From: Phycisphaerae bacterium
GTDB lineage: Bacteria > Planctomycetota > Phycisphaerae > Sedimentisphaerales > Anaerobacaceae
Reading direction: 5' to 3'
DNA length: 38,702 nucleotides
Assembly (NCBI GenBank): GCA_030615025.1
Contig: JAUXAB010000029.1
Coordinates: 1-38,702, forward strand
How positions within the stretch are numbered: position 1 is the first letter of the stretch; the number at the start of each line of letters is the position of its first letter. The notes under the pieces are model-generated. The model was not told the origin of the DNA and did no database searches. It saw only the letters and a list, made by a program, of their open reading frames with translations. Positions 26,217 through 34,454 of this stretch are shown here, in pieces. The translations under genes and the position numbers were made by a program.

Positions 26217-26317
26217 CTGCCGCTCCAGGATGACCTGTACGATTACCTAATTGGCACCCTGTGGTACTTTTTCATCAACGATAAACACAGCCCTAAACCA
26301 AAAACAGGCGGTATTAG
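26217..26317 (+). pseudogene. Degenerate copy A of the terL 3' end
   Basis: In the frame starting at 26217 the translation LPLQDDLYD...IGTLWYFFIND matches the TerL C-terminus LPLKDGVYD...IDALRYFFVNH: 12 of the first 22 residues are identical. The DNA ends with GCGGTATTAG, the same ten bases that end terL (24997-25006), but a small length change shifts the frame. No other part of terL is present. It lies directly after the XRE/ImmA cassette. Confidence 0.75.
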
Positions 26318-26362
26318 TATACTGGAATGCTATTTTTGTCCAATTCGTAAAATGCCGTTTTT

Positions 26363-26391
26363 TTGACTTGTTGATGGTGGTTCTATATACT
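26363..26391 (+). promoter_or_regulatory. Promoter of the unknown gene at 26442
   Basis: TTGACT (26363-26368), 17 bp, TATACT (26386-26391). Transcription should start near 26398, which decides against the longer frames that begin upstream of the promoter. Confidence 0.65.
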
Positions 26392-26441
26392 ATGTTGAAT
26401 GTGATAATATCTTCGGTGTTACTGTCGGCTGCCAAACAGAT

Positions 26442-27186
26442 GAATTACCAATTTGACAAAGAGCATATATCTCAGCACATAGTTAAATACGGCGTGGACA
26501 TCCGGCCAAACATCGTGCTCAAGCAGGATAAAACGAAGCTGCAGGACTACTGCAACTGCCTGATAGAGCAGTTCCCCCAGGTATTTGAGACCCTGGTAGC
26601 GGGCCCCAAGCAGCTGCGAGTGCAAAAAAGCTTCTTGCTCTCCAACAACAAACGAGCAGAGATGCCGACATTTGTGTTAACCAACCGAGGCCCCCTTTTT
26701 ACTTTTCCGCAGCGCCTGTACATCGATGATGTACAAGATTTAGATATTCCCCAGAAGGATAAAATATTTCGCAAAGCCCTGGAGGAAATGAGAACCAAAT
26801 TTGTAGACAGGGCAGTAACGCGGGTAAGCGTGGTTCATGAGTTTGTTTTTGACACTGGGCAGATAGACTCACTCGACATAATAGCCAGTAACTTAAAAAA
26901 TGATGTTTGGAGGCAGAGGACAAAAAATTTACGTATCTGGCTCGAAACTCCAATGGAAGGCAAAAACATCAATGTGGAGATAAGACCGACTCACTTAAGG
27001 CGTCTCGCCAGAAGCGGCGGCAATGTTCCTGCTCAAAATATGGGGTTCGGCATAATTGTAAACGTGGATATTAATAACCAGCAAATCAAGGATGATTTGG
27101 CGAGCGGTGAGGTACGTGACATTGTCACCTTTGCTAACGACTATGTCCCGGAGGAGCTAATTAAATTTTTGAACAATGAGTATTAG
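26442..27186 (+). CDS. Unknown cassette protein, 247 aa
   Basis: Not recognised. The start at 26442 (MNYQFDKEH) is chosen because it is the first ATG after the promoter; no Shine-Dalgarno is seen, and the same frame is open upstream. The protein has no signal or membrane segment. The second half alternates strands and helices (RAVTRVSVVHEFVFDTGQ, NLRIWLETPMEGKNINVEIR, MGFGIIVNVDINNQ) in a way that recalls TIGR04255-type proteins, but this is a weak impression. It stands alone between two terL-tail copies, which suggests a single-gene accessory cassette, possibly a defence or addiction factor. That role is inferred from location only. Confidence 0.65.
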
Positions 27187-27240
27187 AGGACTTTCCAGAG
27201 CAAGCACGGCAAGCAACTCACTTCGTTACGGGCCGAAAAC

Positions 27241-27312
27241 AACCTGATAGATATTCTGCAACGCTTCTTCATCAATCATAAACGTAGCAGCAGAGCCACA
27301 ACTCGGCGATAT
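27241..27312 (+). pseudogene. Degenerate copy B of the terL 3' end
   Basis: Translation gives NLIDILQRFFINHKR...TTRRY, aligned without gaps with the last 24 TerL residues HPIDALRYFFVNHNR...TATRRY; 12 of 24 are identical, including the terminal RRY. The stop is lost (TAT AAT AAA instead of TAT TAG). It follows the unknown gene by 54 bp. Upstream bases (27210-27240) may extend the match weakly. Confidence 0.7.
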
Positions 27313-27390
27313 AATAAACCCTGCTTCGTATCTGCAAAGCCTACCTTCCGCTGCAAACTTTAGGTGATTGAGGATTTTCGGCGCAGAAAA

Positions 27391-27441
27391 ACAGGGCTGG
27401 GAGCGGAGGGAGAGGAGAAAGCGAGATAATCCCAGCCCTGT
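27391..27441. repeat. Purine-loop hairpin, member a
   Basis: Perfect 12-bp arms ACAGGGCTGGGA (27391-27402) and TCCCAGCCCTGT (27430-27441) enclose a 27-base loop made almost only of A and G. Related members lie at 29144, 29391 and 29591. Confidence 0.75.
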
Positions 27442-27570
27442 AAAAATGCTTCTAAAAGTATATATAAAGGTGCTCCTAAAGTCTATACTTTTTTTACCAA
27501 AAAATGTTCGTATCTGCCAGAAAATACTCCGCCAGCCTCGCTCCCAATGGGTGCTGGCATTAAAGCCCCC

Positions 27571-27762
27571 GCAGCGGGTGCACGTCATCTTTGTAGGTAA
27601 AAAAGGGGATTATTATGCTTATAGAGCCATACTGCTGCCTATTTGAAGGTGTGGATTCCCGCTTTCGCGGGAATGACAGGAGGCAAGTATTAAAAGATGC
27701 GAAATTGCAGCCGAAGCCCCCCAAAAATCTACCTACAATCGTGACGGGCACCCCCCCGCAGC
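27571..27762. mobile_element. 192-bp element with about 40-bp inverted ends
   Basis: Left arm 27571-27608 (GCAGCGGGTGCACGTCA, then TTGTAGGTA and GGGG) pairs imperfectly with the right arm 27717-27762 (CCCC, TACCTACAA, TGACGGGCAC, GCAGC). Inside, 27652-27680 is a common dispersed palindrome (TTCCCGC TTT CGCGGGAA, then TGACAGG). It could be a MITE interrupted by a REP-like element. No target duplication was identified. Confidence 0.5.
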
Positions 27763-28044
27763 TCTTAACTTACATTTTGCTGGGATTTTACTAAAATACA
27801 TGTATATAAGCAAGGTATAATTCGACGATGGATAAAAAAATTTAAGGTTAACTTATGCTGACTAAAACCATCGAAAGGCCCCTTATTTTGCCCGCCATTG
27901 GGCGTATCGCAAAATGCGAACCCCGGCAATATCACAACGGTGCTGCCCGAATGAGCAGAGCGGTATTTCAGCACAACTCTTCTGTAACCGATATAAGCTG
28001 TTCTTATCACAAAATAAAACTTATTCTCAAATAGGAAGGAATAA

Positions 28045-29094
28045 ATGTGCCGGATTAGAAAACATATGGCAATCATTACACTGTTAATTATCCTCAGCGG
28101 ATGCTCTGGGATGCAAGTGTCTGGCAGCAGTTCTTCGGACAAGCCTGTATTGAGGCCTGAAATTGAAGGGCAGTGGTGGCAGGTTGCCGGCAATCCCGAC
28201 CTCGGAGAGTTCACAAGCCCCAAACAGCAGCCGGTCGATTTCGCTCTCTGGCAGGCCAAGGACGGCACCTGGCAGCTCTTCTCGTGCATCAGGAAGACAA
28301 AATGCGGCGGAAAAACCCGACTGTTTTACCGCTGGGAAGCCAGGAATCTCACAGACAAAAACTGGAAGCCTATGGGCATTGCTATGCAGGCCGACGTTAC
28401 ACTTGGCGAGCAGAAAGGAGGGCTGCAGGCCCCGCATGTGATCAAGGTAGGCAGTATCTACTATATGTTCTATGGCGACTGGAATCGTATCTGTCTCGCA
28501 AAAAGCGGTGACGGCAAGACCTTTACACGCGTGTTAAATGAAAAGGGACAGCCCGATTTGTTCACAGGACCTTACAATAACACGCGTGATGCGATGGTCC
28601 TGGTTGTAGATAAGAAATACTACTGTTATTACACAGGCCATCTTATGGACGAAAACGTTGGTGCGGACTTCTGCCGAATATCAGAAGACATGCGCAGTTG
28701 GAGCAGGCCGATTAAGGTGGCCGCTGGTGGACGAGCCGGAGCTACCAGATATTCAGCCGAGTGCCCTCACGTAGTCTATAGGGGGGACCCCAAACGCAAC
28801 GAAGGGCGTTTGGGAGCCCGGCAAGATATGGGCCTGTATTACCTCTTTCGCACACAGAGGTATGGCAAAGATAATGTAAGCTCCATATACGCTTCTCCTG
28901 ATCTATTGAATTTCGGTGTTAACGATGACCGGTATCTCATTGGCACCCTACCCGTAGCAGCACCTGAGATCGTCAAGTACAATGGTCAGTACTACATCAC
29001 AGCTCTTTTGCCAAACCTGAACGGCATTAGGATCGCAAAGTTGAAATGGGTTCCCATAGAAGCAGAAGACGGAACTTCTCATATATTAAGATGA
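28045..29094 (+). CDS. Lipoprotein with GH43/GH32-like five-bladed propeller
   Basis: 349 residues. A short lipoprotein signal ends in LSGC (Cys about residue 20), so the protein is membrane-anchored outside the cytoplasm. The rest shows the repeated blade pattern of family 43-like glycosidases: PVDFALWQAKDGTWQLFSCI, APHVIKVGSIYYMFYGDW, RDAMVLVVDKKYYCYYTGHL, and the late APEIVKYNGQYYITAL. Possible acidic catalytic positions (PVDF, NTRD) fit, but I cannot assign the triad with certainty, so catalytic activity is open. AGGAAGG precedes the ATG. There is no close gene partner. Confidence 0.75.
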   Translation: MCRIRKHMAIITLLIILSGCSGMQVSGSSSSDKPVLRPEIEGQWWQVAGNPDLGEFTSPKQQPVDFALWQAKDGTWQLFSCIRKTKCGGKTRLFYRWEARNLTDKNWKPMGIAMQADVTLGEQKGGLQAPHVIKVGSIYYMFYGDWNRICLAKSGDGKTFTRVLNEKGQPDLFTGPYNNTRDAMVLVVDKKYYCYYTGHLMDENVGADFCRISEDMRSWSRPIKVAAGGRAGATRYSAECPHVVYRGDPKRNEGRLGARQDMGLYYLFRTQRYGKDNVSSIYASPDLLNFGVNDDRYLIGTLPVAAPEIVKYNGQYYITALLPNLNGIRIAKLKWVPIEAEDGTSHILR

Positions 29095-29143
29095 TGAGAG
29101 GAACCTTGTTCAACGGCAGGGGGTGTATTCCACTTTCCCTGAG

Positions 29144-29184
29144 AATGGGCTGAGGCCAGAGAGGACGAAGAGGCCTGGTGCTTT
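29144..29184. repeat. Purine-loop hairpin, decayed member b
   Basis: Left arm AATGGGCTGAGGCC is intact, followed by a purine-rich loop (AGAGAGGACGAAGA). The right arm GGCCTGGTGCTTT pairs only at its first five bases. Confidence 0.5.
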
Positions 29185-29223
29185 GTCATTGCTCACATGA
29201 TGGTTTGTCATTGTGCCTGCTTG

Positions 29224-29308
29224 TTGTCATTGCGGGCGTAGCGAAGCGATCTCAAACTTTCGAAGGGTTGAGATTACCACGGCCGCATTCTGCGGCCTCG
29301 CAATGACA
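29224..29308. repeat. Dispersed palindromic repeat (TTGTCATTGCGG...CGCAATGACA)
   Basis: 85-bp inverted repeat with outer arms TTGTCATTGCG/CGCAATGACA and inner arms around ATCTCAA/TTGAGAT. It is of the same general kind as 13699-13769 and probably non-coding. Confidence 0.75.
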
Positions 29309-29390
29309 GCCCCTCAGATCACAAGCGACAAAGCACTGGAAGACCCGCCCCGTAGTCTTTAAAGTCCATCACGTCTTCAACCGATAAAAA

Positions 29391-29450
29391 AATGGGCTGA
29401 GGTCAAGAGGGAGGAAAGAGGAGAGAGGAGTTAAAAGACCCCAGCCCATT
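29391..29450. repeat. Purine-loop hairpin, member c
   Basis: Arms AATGGGCTGAGGTC (29391-29404) and GACCCCAGCCCATT (29437-29450) pair in 13 of 14 positions. The 32-base loop is almost wholly A/G, with several GGAGG-like stretches. Confidence 0.75.
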
Positions 29451-29590
29451 ATACTTATAGTTTATTACGCCTTCAGCTAATAAAAGTTTAGCCCGCTTCG
29501 TTACGCCGCCCAGAAGCGTATCTTACGATATCTGAGGCCTTATTTAAGCTTTCCCAGGACCAATGCCGTATTGAATTAAAAATAAAAAAT

Positions 29591-29639
29591 GGGCTGAGGT
29601 CAGGAGGTGGTGAAAAAGAGGAGCTTAAAACCTCAGCCC
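29591..29639. repeat. Purine-loop hairpin, member d
   Basis: Perfect 10-bp arms GGGCTGAGGT (29591-29600) and ACCTCAGCCC (29630-29639); the left arm is preceded by the same AAT as members b and c. The 29-base loop is purine-rich (AGGAGG, AAAAAGAGGAG). Confidence 0.75.
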
Positions 29640-30069
29640 GTGGTTTTGCATAAAATCTATCGGTTGCAGAAAAAATCAATAATCTGTAAAGCCACCCTCC
29701 TGAACAGGTGGACTAAAAGAACCTCTTATAACAGCAGTCTAACAGAAAAATCGGAGGTTGCAATAAAAAAAACCGATGCGGGGCAAAATTTTTCTGCCTC
29801 TGACGAACTCAGAAATCGCCGGACACGCCGTCATCAAGCAAGAATCCCGCGTGCAAACGTAGTCGAGCTTGTCTTTGTGTCTATGGCAGAGTCTTTACAA
29901 TATTTGCTATTCTGGAGATTTTGTTTTAATTTTTGGCCAAAACCAGTCATAATTGAGTACAGAAATCCATTTCGGCAGGTGTTCATATTAGCAGGTGCGT
30001 TAAAACTTTTAGCATAGTCGAGTTTTGGCCGAACAGGTAAATGTAAACAGTTCAATGAAAGGGCAAAAA

Positions 30070-30711
30070 ATGAAGAACAAAATTTTTGCGATGCTGGCAG
30101 TTCTTGCTGTATCAGTTGTGGTACTGATTGGCTGTGAGAGCAAGGAGCCTTCAGAGGAGCCTTCAACAGAACCTTCAGAGGGGCTTGAGCCCGCAGTTGC
30201 CAGGAAAGCACCGGAGTTTACATTAAACAGCTTTGACGGCAAAATGATAAGCCTTTCCGACTACAAGGGCAAAATTGTGGTGCTGGAGTGGTTCAATTAC
30301 GAATGTCCCTTTGTCCTGCGTCATTACGGCAACCCACCTACGATGATCGAGCTTGCAAACAAGTACAAGGGCAAGAATGTCGTCTGGCTTGCGATAAACA
30401 GTACAAACCACGCCACCCCGGAGCTGAACATAGAATTTGCAGAAAAGCGCAAGCTCCCCTATCCGATACTCGATGACAGGTCGGGTACGGTGGGCCGAGC
30501 TTATGGTGCCAGGACAACGCCGCACATGTACATTATAGACACCAAGGGCAGTATCGCTTATCAGGGCGCAATCGATAATGACGAACGTGGAAGAAAGAGA
30601 CGAGGCTTTATCAATTATGTTGATAAGGCCTTGGCGGAGCTGACCAGCGGCAAAGAGGTAACTACCACGGATACCATGCCGTATGGCTGTACTGTAAAGT
30701 ATGCTCGATAA
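30070..30711 (+). CDS. Peroxiredoxin-like (AhpC/TSA, redoxin) lipoprotein
   Basis: 213 residues from the ATG at 30070 (AAAGGG upstream; in-frame ATGs at 30055 and earlier are less likely). A lipoprotein signal ends VVVLIGC, followed by a Pro/Ser/Glu linker (EPSEEPSTEPSEG) and a thioredoxin-fold redoxin domain: APEFTLNSFDGK, LSDYKGKIVVLEWFNYECPF with one peroxidatic-type Cys in ECPFV, TTPHMYIIDTKG with the cis-Pro, and AYQGAIDND. A second Cys near the end (PYGCTVKY) might resolve it. Membrane-anchored thiol reductase or peroxidase activity is likely, with details unknown. Confidence 0.85.
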   Translation: MKNKIFAMLAVLAVSVVVLIGCESKEPSEEPSTEPSEGLEPAVARKAPEFTLNSFDGKMISLSDYKGKIVVLEWFNYECPFVLRHYGNPPTMIELANKYKGKNVVWLAINSTNHATPELNIEFAEKRKLPYPILDDRSGTVGRAYGARTTPHMYIIDTKGSIAYQGAIDNDERGRKRRGFINYVDKALAELTSGKEVTTTDTMPYGCTVKYAR

Positions 30712-30803
30712 AGCTGGGTTTGTTGATTGTATCCAGACTACCGCAGAGATGAGTTTTATTGTTAGTTGCTGAAGGACCATTTTGATAAAGGAGGACTATA
30801 GAT

Positions 30804-31232
30804 ATGAGAATTTACATTGCCGTTGCGATGGTGGTAGCAATCGTAAGTTGTGCCGGGTGCGCAGAGAAACAAGAAACTAACCCCGAGGCCGAAAAGGCCG
30901 CTGTGGAGGCCGCTGGAACTTGGCTGGAATTGTTGGACAGCGGAAAATATTCCGAAAGCTGGGAAGAGGCTGCGCAATACGTCAAGGCGCTTGCAAACAA
31001 GGACAATTGGCAAAAAACTTTTCAAGGCGTCAGGCAACCTCTGGGCAAAATGGTGTCCAGAGAGCTCAAGTCCACGCGCTACACTACATCGGCTCCAGGG
31101 GCACCAGATGGCCAATATGTCATAATTCAGTACAAGACGAGTTTCGAGAACAAGAAGTCTGCCATTGAGACAGTCACACCTATGCTGGACAAGGATGGCA
31201 AATGGAAAGTTTCCGGCTACTACATTAAGTAG
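30804..31232 (+). CDS. DUF4019-like lipoprotein
   Basis: 142 residues. The signal ends SCAGC, giving a lipid-anchored Cys. The body (AGTWLELLDSGKYSESWEEA, KALANKDNWQKTFQGVRQPL, GKMVSRELKSTRYTTSAPGA, then YVIIQYKTSFENKKSAIETV and DGKWKVSGYYIK) follows the DUF4019 pattern of small secreted cystatin-like/NTF2-like proteins with no known reaction. AAGGAGG stands upstream. It lies 92 bp after the redoxin gene and may share its transcript. Confidence 0.83.
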   Translation: MRIYIAVAMVVAIVSCAGCAEKQETNPEAEKAAVEAAGTWLELLDSGKYSESWEEAAQYVKALANKDNWQKTFQGVRQPLGKMVSRELKSTRYTTSAPGAPDGQYVIIQYKTSFENKKSAIETVTPMLDKDGKWKVSGYYIK

Positions 31233-31327
31233 TTAGGCGTAACATATCACCGCAGCAGACCGATTTTCCAGCCGGGCAGCTTTACTCGTCGGGCAACGGG
31301 TGCATACTTTAATGAAAGGAATTTGAT

Positions 31328-32506
31328 ATGTTTTTTTGTAAACGTAAAAACTTTTTATGTCTGCTCACTGTTATTGTGGGGATTTCCATATTTTGTTCAT
31401 TAGTATATGCAGAAATACCCAAGTTTGAATATCACCTGATAGATCGAATCGGTAACAAAATGGGCCAGACATCTTTAGTTGATGTTGATAAGGATGGGGA
31501 CCTGGACTGGATAGCTGGATGCAATGGCGGAACAATTTGGTGGTTCGAGTATAAAGGACCGGATAACTGGGTCAGACACTTGCTCGGCCAAAAAGTCCCG
31601 ACAGAGGTTGGAGGCACCGCTTTCGATGTAGATGGTGACGGTTGGATCGACCAGGTCTCAGGCGCCGCCTGGTACAGAAACACAGGCAAACCGCGAGAAC
31701 AAGAATTTATAAAGTGTCCCAACGCAGTTATAGAAAAATCCCACGACATCGTTGCCGCAGATATCGACGGAGATGGAAAACTCGATATATTGGCAATGAG
31801 CGACAGAAGCGGGCTATTCTGGTACAAAATCCCTGCTGACCCGACGAAAAAATGGCAAGGCCACAAAATCGGTGAAGCGGTCCACGGCGGAATCGACCCG
31901 GCCGGCGTCGCTGATATCGACGGCGATGGTGACAATGACGTCGTTCGCTCAAACGTCTGGTTCGAGAACAAAGATGGAAAGGGAACCAAATGGGCCGAGC
32001 ATAAAAACATTGATTTCGGACAGCCCCGTGCAAGATTTCCTCTGATGACAAAAACATGGGTGGTTGACCTCGATAAAGACGGGGATAATGACATCGTTCA
32101 GGCCGAGGGGGATTGTGTCAGCGGACGGGTGGCGTGGCATGAGAACAAGGATGGTAAGGGCCGAGTATGGACCAGACACATGATTGCAGGCAAGACCGGC
32201 CAGGACTACCATTCACTTGCTGTGGCGGATTTCGATAACGATGGCGACCTTGACGTCTTTTCAGGAGGAGGCCCATTGACAAAAAATCCTCCCCATAAAT
32301 GGTTTATCTGGGAAAATCTGGACGGCAAAGGCAGAAAGTGGAAACAGCATTTGATTCTCAGCGGAAAACGCTGCCACGAAGCTAAGGCAGCGGATATTGA
32401 CGGCGATGGCGACATCGACATCTGCTCCAAACCCTGGAATGGCAACGAGCACATCTATCTTCGCAACATGCTTGACCCGAATTTCCCAGGTAAAGTATTG
32501 CAATAA
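31328..32506 (+). CDS. Secreted FG-GAP/VCBS repeat propeller protein
   Basis: 392 residues with a Sec signal (about 1-29, ending LVYAEI). At least seven calcium-binding blades of the form D-x-D-x-D-G-D-x-D occur: DVDKDGDLDWI, DVDGDGWIDQV, DIDGDGKLDIL, DIDGDGDNDVV, DLDKDGDNDIV, DFDNDGDLDVF and DIDGDGDIDIC. These should build a seven-bladed beta-propeller for binding sugars or proteins at the surface; no enzyme motif is seen. GAAAGGA precedes the ATG. It is followed after 56 bp by the first M14 gene. Confidence 0.88.
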   Translation: MFFCKRKNFLCLLTVIVGISIFCSLVYAEIPKFEYHLIDRIGNKMGQTSLVDVDKDGDLDWIAGCNGGTIWWFEYKGPDNWVRHLLGQKVPTEVGGTAFDVDGDGWIDQVSGAAWYRNTGKPREQEFIKCPNAVIEKSHDIVAADIDGDGKLDILAMSDRSGLFWYKIPADPTKKWQGHKIGEAVHGGIDPAGVADIDGDGDNDVVRSNVWFENKDGKGTKWAEHKNIDFGQPRARFPLMTKTWVVDLDKDGDNDIVQAEGDCVSGRVAWHENKDGKGRVWTRHMIAGKTGQDYHSLAVADFDNDGDLDVFSGGGPLTKNPPHKWFIWENLDGKGRKWKQHLILSGKRCHEAKAADIDGDGDIDICSKPWNGNEHIYLRNMLDPNFPGKVLQ

Positions 32507-32562
32507 AAATACAAATCTGGTAATATAGAAAAATCAAATAAAATTCTTTAGGAGATGATGGG

Positions 32563-34413
32563 ATGTCCCTGAGCGTTTTCCGGTGTGGAGTTAGACCGTT
32601 TAGGTTTCTGTTAATGCACATAAGCCTAATCACAATGGCCGTTACAGTTGCCCCTGCTACAGAGTATCACAACAACAAGTCCTTGGGGAAAAATCTCAAA
32701 TTCCTCGCCAAACAAAGATCTGACCTTGTGCGAGTTGACAGCATTGCTCGGTCAATAGACAAACGCAAGGTTTGGATGGCTGAAGTGGGTAAAGGTACTG
32801 AGCAAGACCGCAAAACTCGACCGGCGATGTTGGTCGTGGCAGGTATCGAAGGTAATGATCTAATAGGATGTTCCGTGGCTGTATCATGGATCAAGCATTT
32901 GATTGAGCAATACGAAACCGACACCCGGATTACTACACTTCTGGAGATGACAACTATTTATGTCATCCCGCGGCTCAATCCCGATGCCGCGGAGTATTTT
33001 TTTAGCCGGCCAAAATTCGAAACAAGCTCCAGTGATAAACCCGTTGATAACGACCATGATGGGCTAATAGATGAAGATGGTCCCGAAGATCTCAACGGTG
33101 ACGGACTAATCACCTGGATGCGTATCGAGGACCAGGAGGGTGAATACATCCTCGACCCTACAGATAACCGGCTGCTCATCAAAGCTGACCCTCTCAAAAG
33201 CGAAGTTGGTGCATGGCGTTATCTCACCGAGGGAATCGATAACGACCACGATGAGTTATGGAATGAAGATGGACCGGGTGGCGTTAACTTTAACCGTAAC
33301 TTCCCCTATAATTTCGAGTTCTTTGCTCCGGATGCGGGCGTACATCAGGTAAGCGAGGCCGAAACGCGTGCGCTTGCTGATTTTATAGTCGAGCAACCCA
33401 ATATTGGGATTGTTCTTACTTACGGCGCTGCCGACAATCTTCTAAAGACCCCTAAAGGAGCACCATCACCCGGTCGTCGAAAGCCCATGACAGCGATAAA
33501 CAAGGATGATTTGGGCTACTATCGGACGATGGGCGCTCTCTATCGAAAATCGCTTGGGTTGAGCAAAGAGCTTGAAGGTACCTCTTATCCCGGTACCTTC
33601 AGTGACTGGATGTATTTCCACCGTGGCCGCCTCTCGCTCGCAGCCAAACCGTGGGATCCGGCGATCGCTGTCGAGCTTTCTAAAACCGACGAAAAAAAGA
33701 AAAAAATGACACAAGATGAGATAAAAGAAGATATTGAAAAGATTGAAGCTGCCTCTGAGAACGAACAGGCCGAGGACAAAAAAGAAAAAAGCTCTGAATG
33801 CGAGCTCGAAAAAGGAAATAAAGATATAGATACGGACTCCAAAGATGATGTAGATAAAAGAAATGAAAAAGAGCGTCGAGAAATAAAGTGGTTTGACAAA
33901 TATGCGCCACAAGCTTTTGTCAAATGGCAGACAATCGAGCATCCTGATTTTCCGAATCAACGTGTCGAGGTCGGCGGCTATTGTCCTTTCGCCCTTACTA
34001 ATGCTCCGATTGGTATGATTGAGCAAATTGCTGCCAAACATGCTGATTTCCTGACAGCACTAGCGCTGCGACTTCCGCGTATTGGTATCCGAAACGTCGA
34101 AAACCGACATCTGGGCCAATCGGTATATGAAGTCAAAATTCAGGTGGAAAACACCGGATTCCTACCCACCTCACTTACACATGGCCAGACAACACGGGAG
34201 GTTTATCCCACTCGGTTAATCATTGAGCTCGACGACGAGTTTTTCCTTTCCGGAACCAGGATTACGAATCTACCGGTGATTCGTGGAAGTGGCGGGATGG
34301 TCCAGGCACGCTATATAATCCGGGCCTCCAGGCGTGAGAAAATTCATTTCAAAGTCGTCTCGATGTTGGCCGGGCAGGTAAAAGGGACTATCGAGCCGTC
34401 TGACGCCAAATAA
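32563..34413 (+). CDS. M14 carboxypeptidase-like protein lacking zinc ligands (pseudoenzyme)
   Basis: 616 residues, secreted (signal about 1-34). The fold markers of M14 peptidases are kept (KRKVWMAEVG, RPAMLVVAG, IYVIPRLNPDAAEYF, NFNRNFPYNFEF), but the zinc site is lost: the HxxE motif reads E96-x-x-D99, and the third His position in the TY-H strand is Gly288. The active neighbour at 34455 has all of these. An insert DNDHDGLIDEDGPEDLNGDG resembles calcium loops and also occurs in the neighbour. Residues about 373-443 form a Lys/Glu-rich, probably coiled segment absent from the neighbour. A binding or regulatory role is likelier than peptidase activity. AGGAG precedes the ATG. Confidence 0.85.
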   Translation: MSLSVFRCGVRPFRFLLMHISLITMAVTVAPATEYHNNKSLGKNLKFLAKQRSDLVRVDSIARSIDKRKVWMAEVGKGTEQDRKTRPAMLVVAGIEGNDLIGCSVAVSWIKHLIEQYETDTRITTLLEMTTIYVIPRLNPDAAEYFFSRPKFETSSSDKPVDNDHDGLIDEDGPEDLNGDGLITWMRIEDQEGEYILDPTDNRLLIKADPLKSEVGAWRYLTEGIDNDHDELWNEDGPGGVNFNRNFPYNFEFFAPDAGVHQVSEAETRALADFIVEQPNIGIVLTYGAADNLLKTPKGAPSPGRRKPMTAINKDDLGYYRTMGALYRKSLGLSKELEGTSYPGTFSDWMYFHRGRLSLAAKPWDPAIAVELSKTDEKKKKMTQDEIKEDIEKIEAASENEQAEDKKEKSSECELEKGNKDIDTDSKDDVDKRNEKERREIKWFDKYAPQAFVKWQTIEHPDFPNQRVEVGGYCPFALTNAPIGMIEQIAAKHADFLTALALRLPRIGIRNVENRHLGQSVYEVKIQVENTGFLPTSLTHGQTTREVYPTRLIIELDDEFFLSGTRITNLPVIRGSGGMVQARYIIRASRREKIHFKVVSMLAGQVKGTIEPSDAK

Positions 34414-34454
34414 AATAACAAATAAAATTGTTTCATGATATCAAAGGTGTTTTT

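Larger units (their letters stand above)
27313..28044. other. Gene-free spacer with hairpin and repeats
   Basis: No credible coding frame. It contains the purine-loop hairpin at 27391-27441, a 192-bp inverted-repeat element (27571-27762) with a small dispersed palindrome inside, and then an A+T-rich leader to the lipoprotein gene at 28045. Confidence 0.6.
29095..30069. other. 975-bp gene-free region with stem-loop family
   Basis: I see no supported gene. It has three members of the purine-loop hairpin family (29144, 29391, 29591) and a dispersed palindrome (29224-29308). The stretch 29640-30069 has a small hairpin CCACC/GGTGG (about 29692) and is otherwise featureless, A+T-rich leader sequence. 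Confidence 0.55.

Noticed and set aside
27391..29639. Integron attC sites or a CRISPR array
   Set aside because: The hairpins lack attC core sites and vary in spacing; no regular repeat-spacer pattern and no cas or integrase genes are present.
29607..30017. Plus-strand ORF of 136 codons preceded by AGGAGG
   Set aside because: The AGGAGG is the loop of hairpin d, the first codons are its right arm, and the predicted protein has no family-like pattern.
33466..34041. Minus-strand ORF of 191 codons with Phe-rich segments
   Set aside because: It is the antisense shadow of the Lys/Glu-rich part of the first M14 gene.
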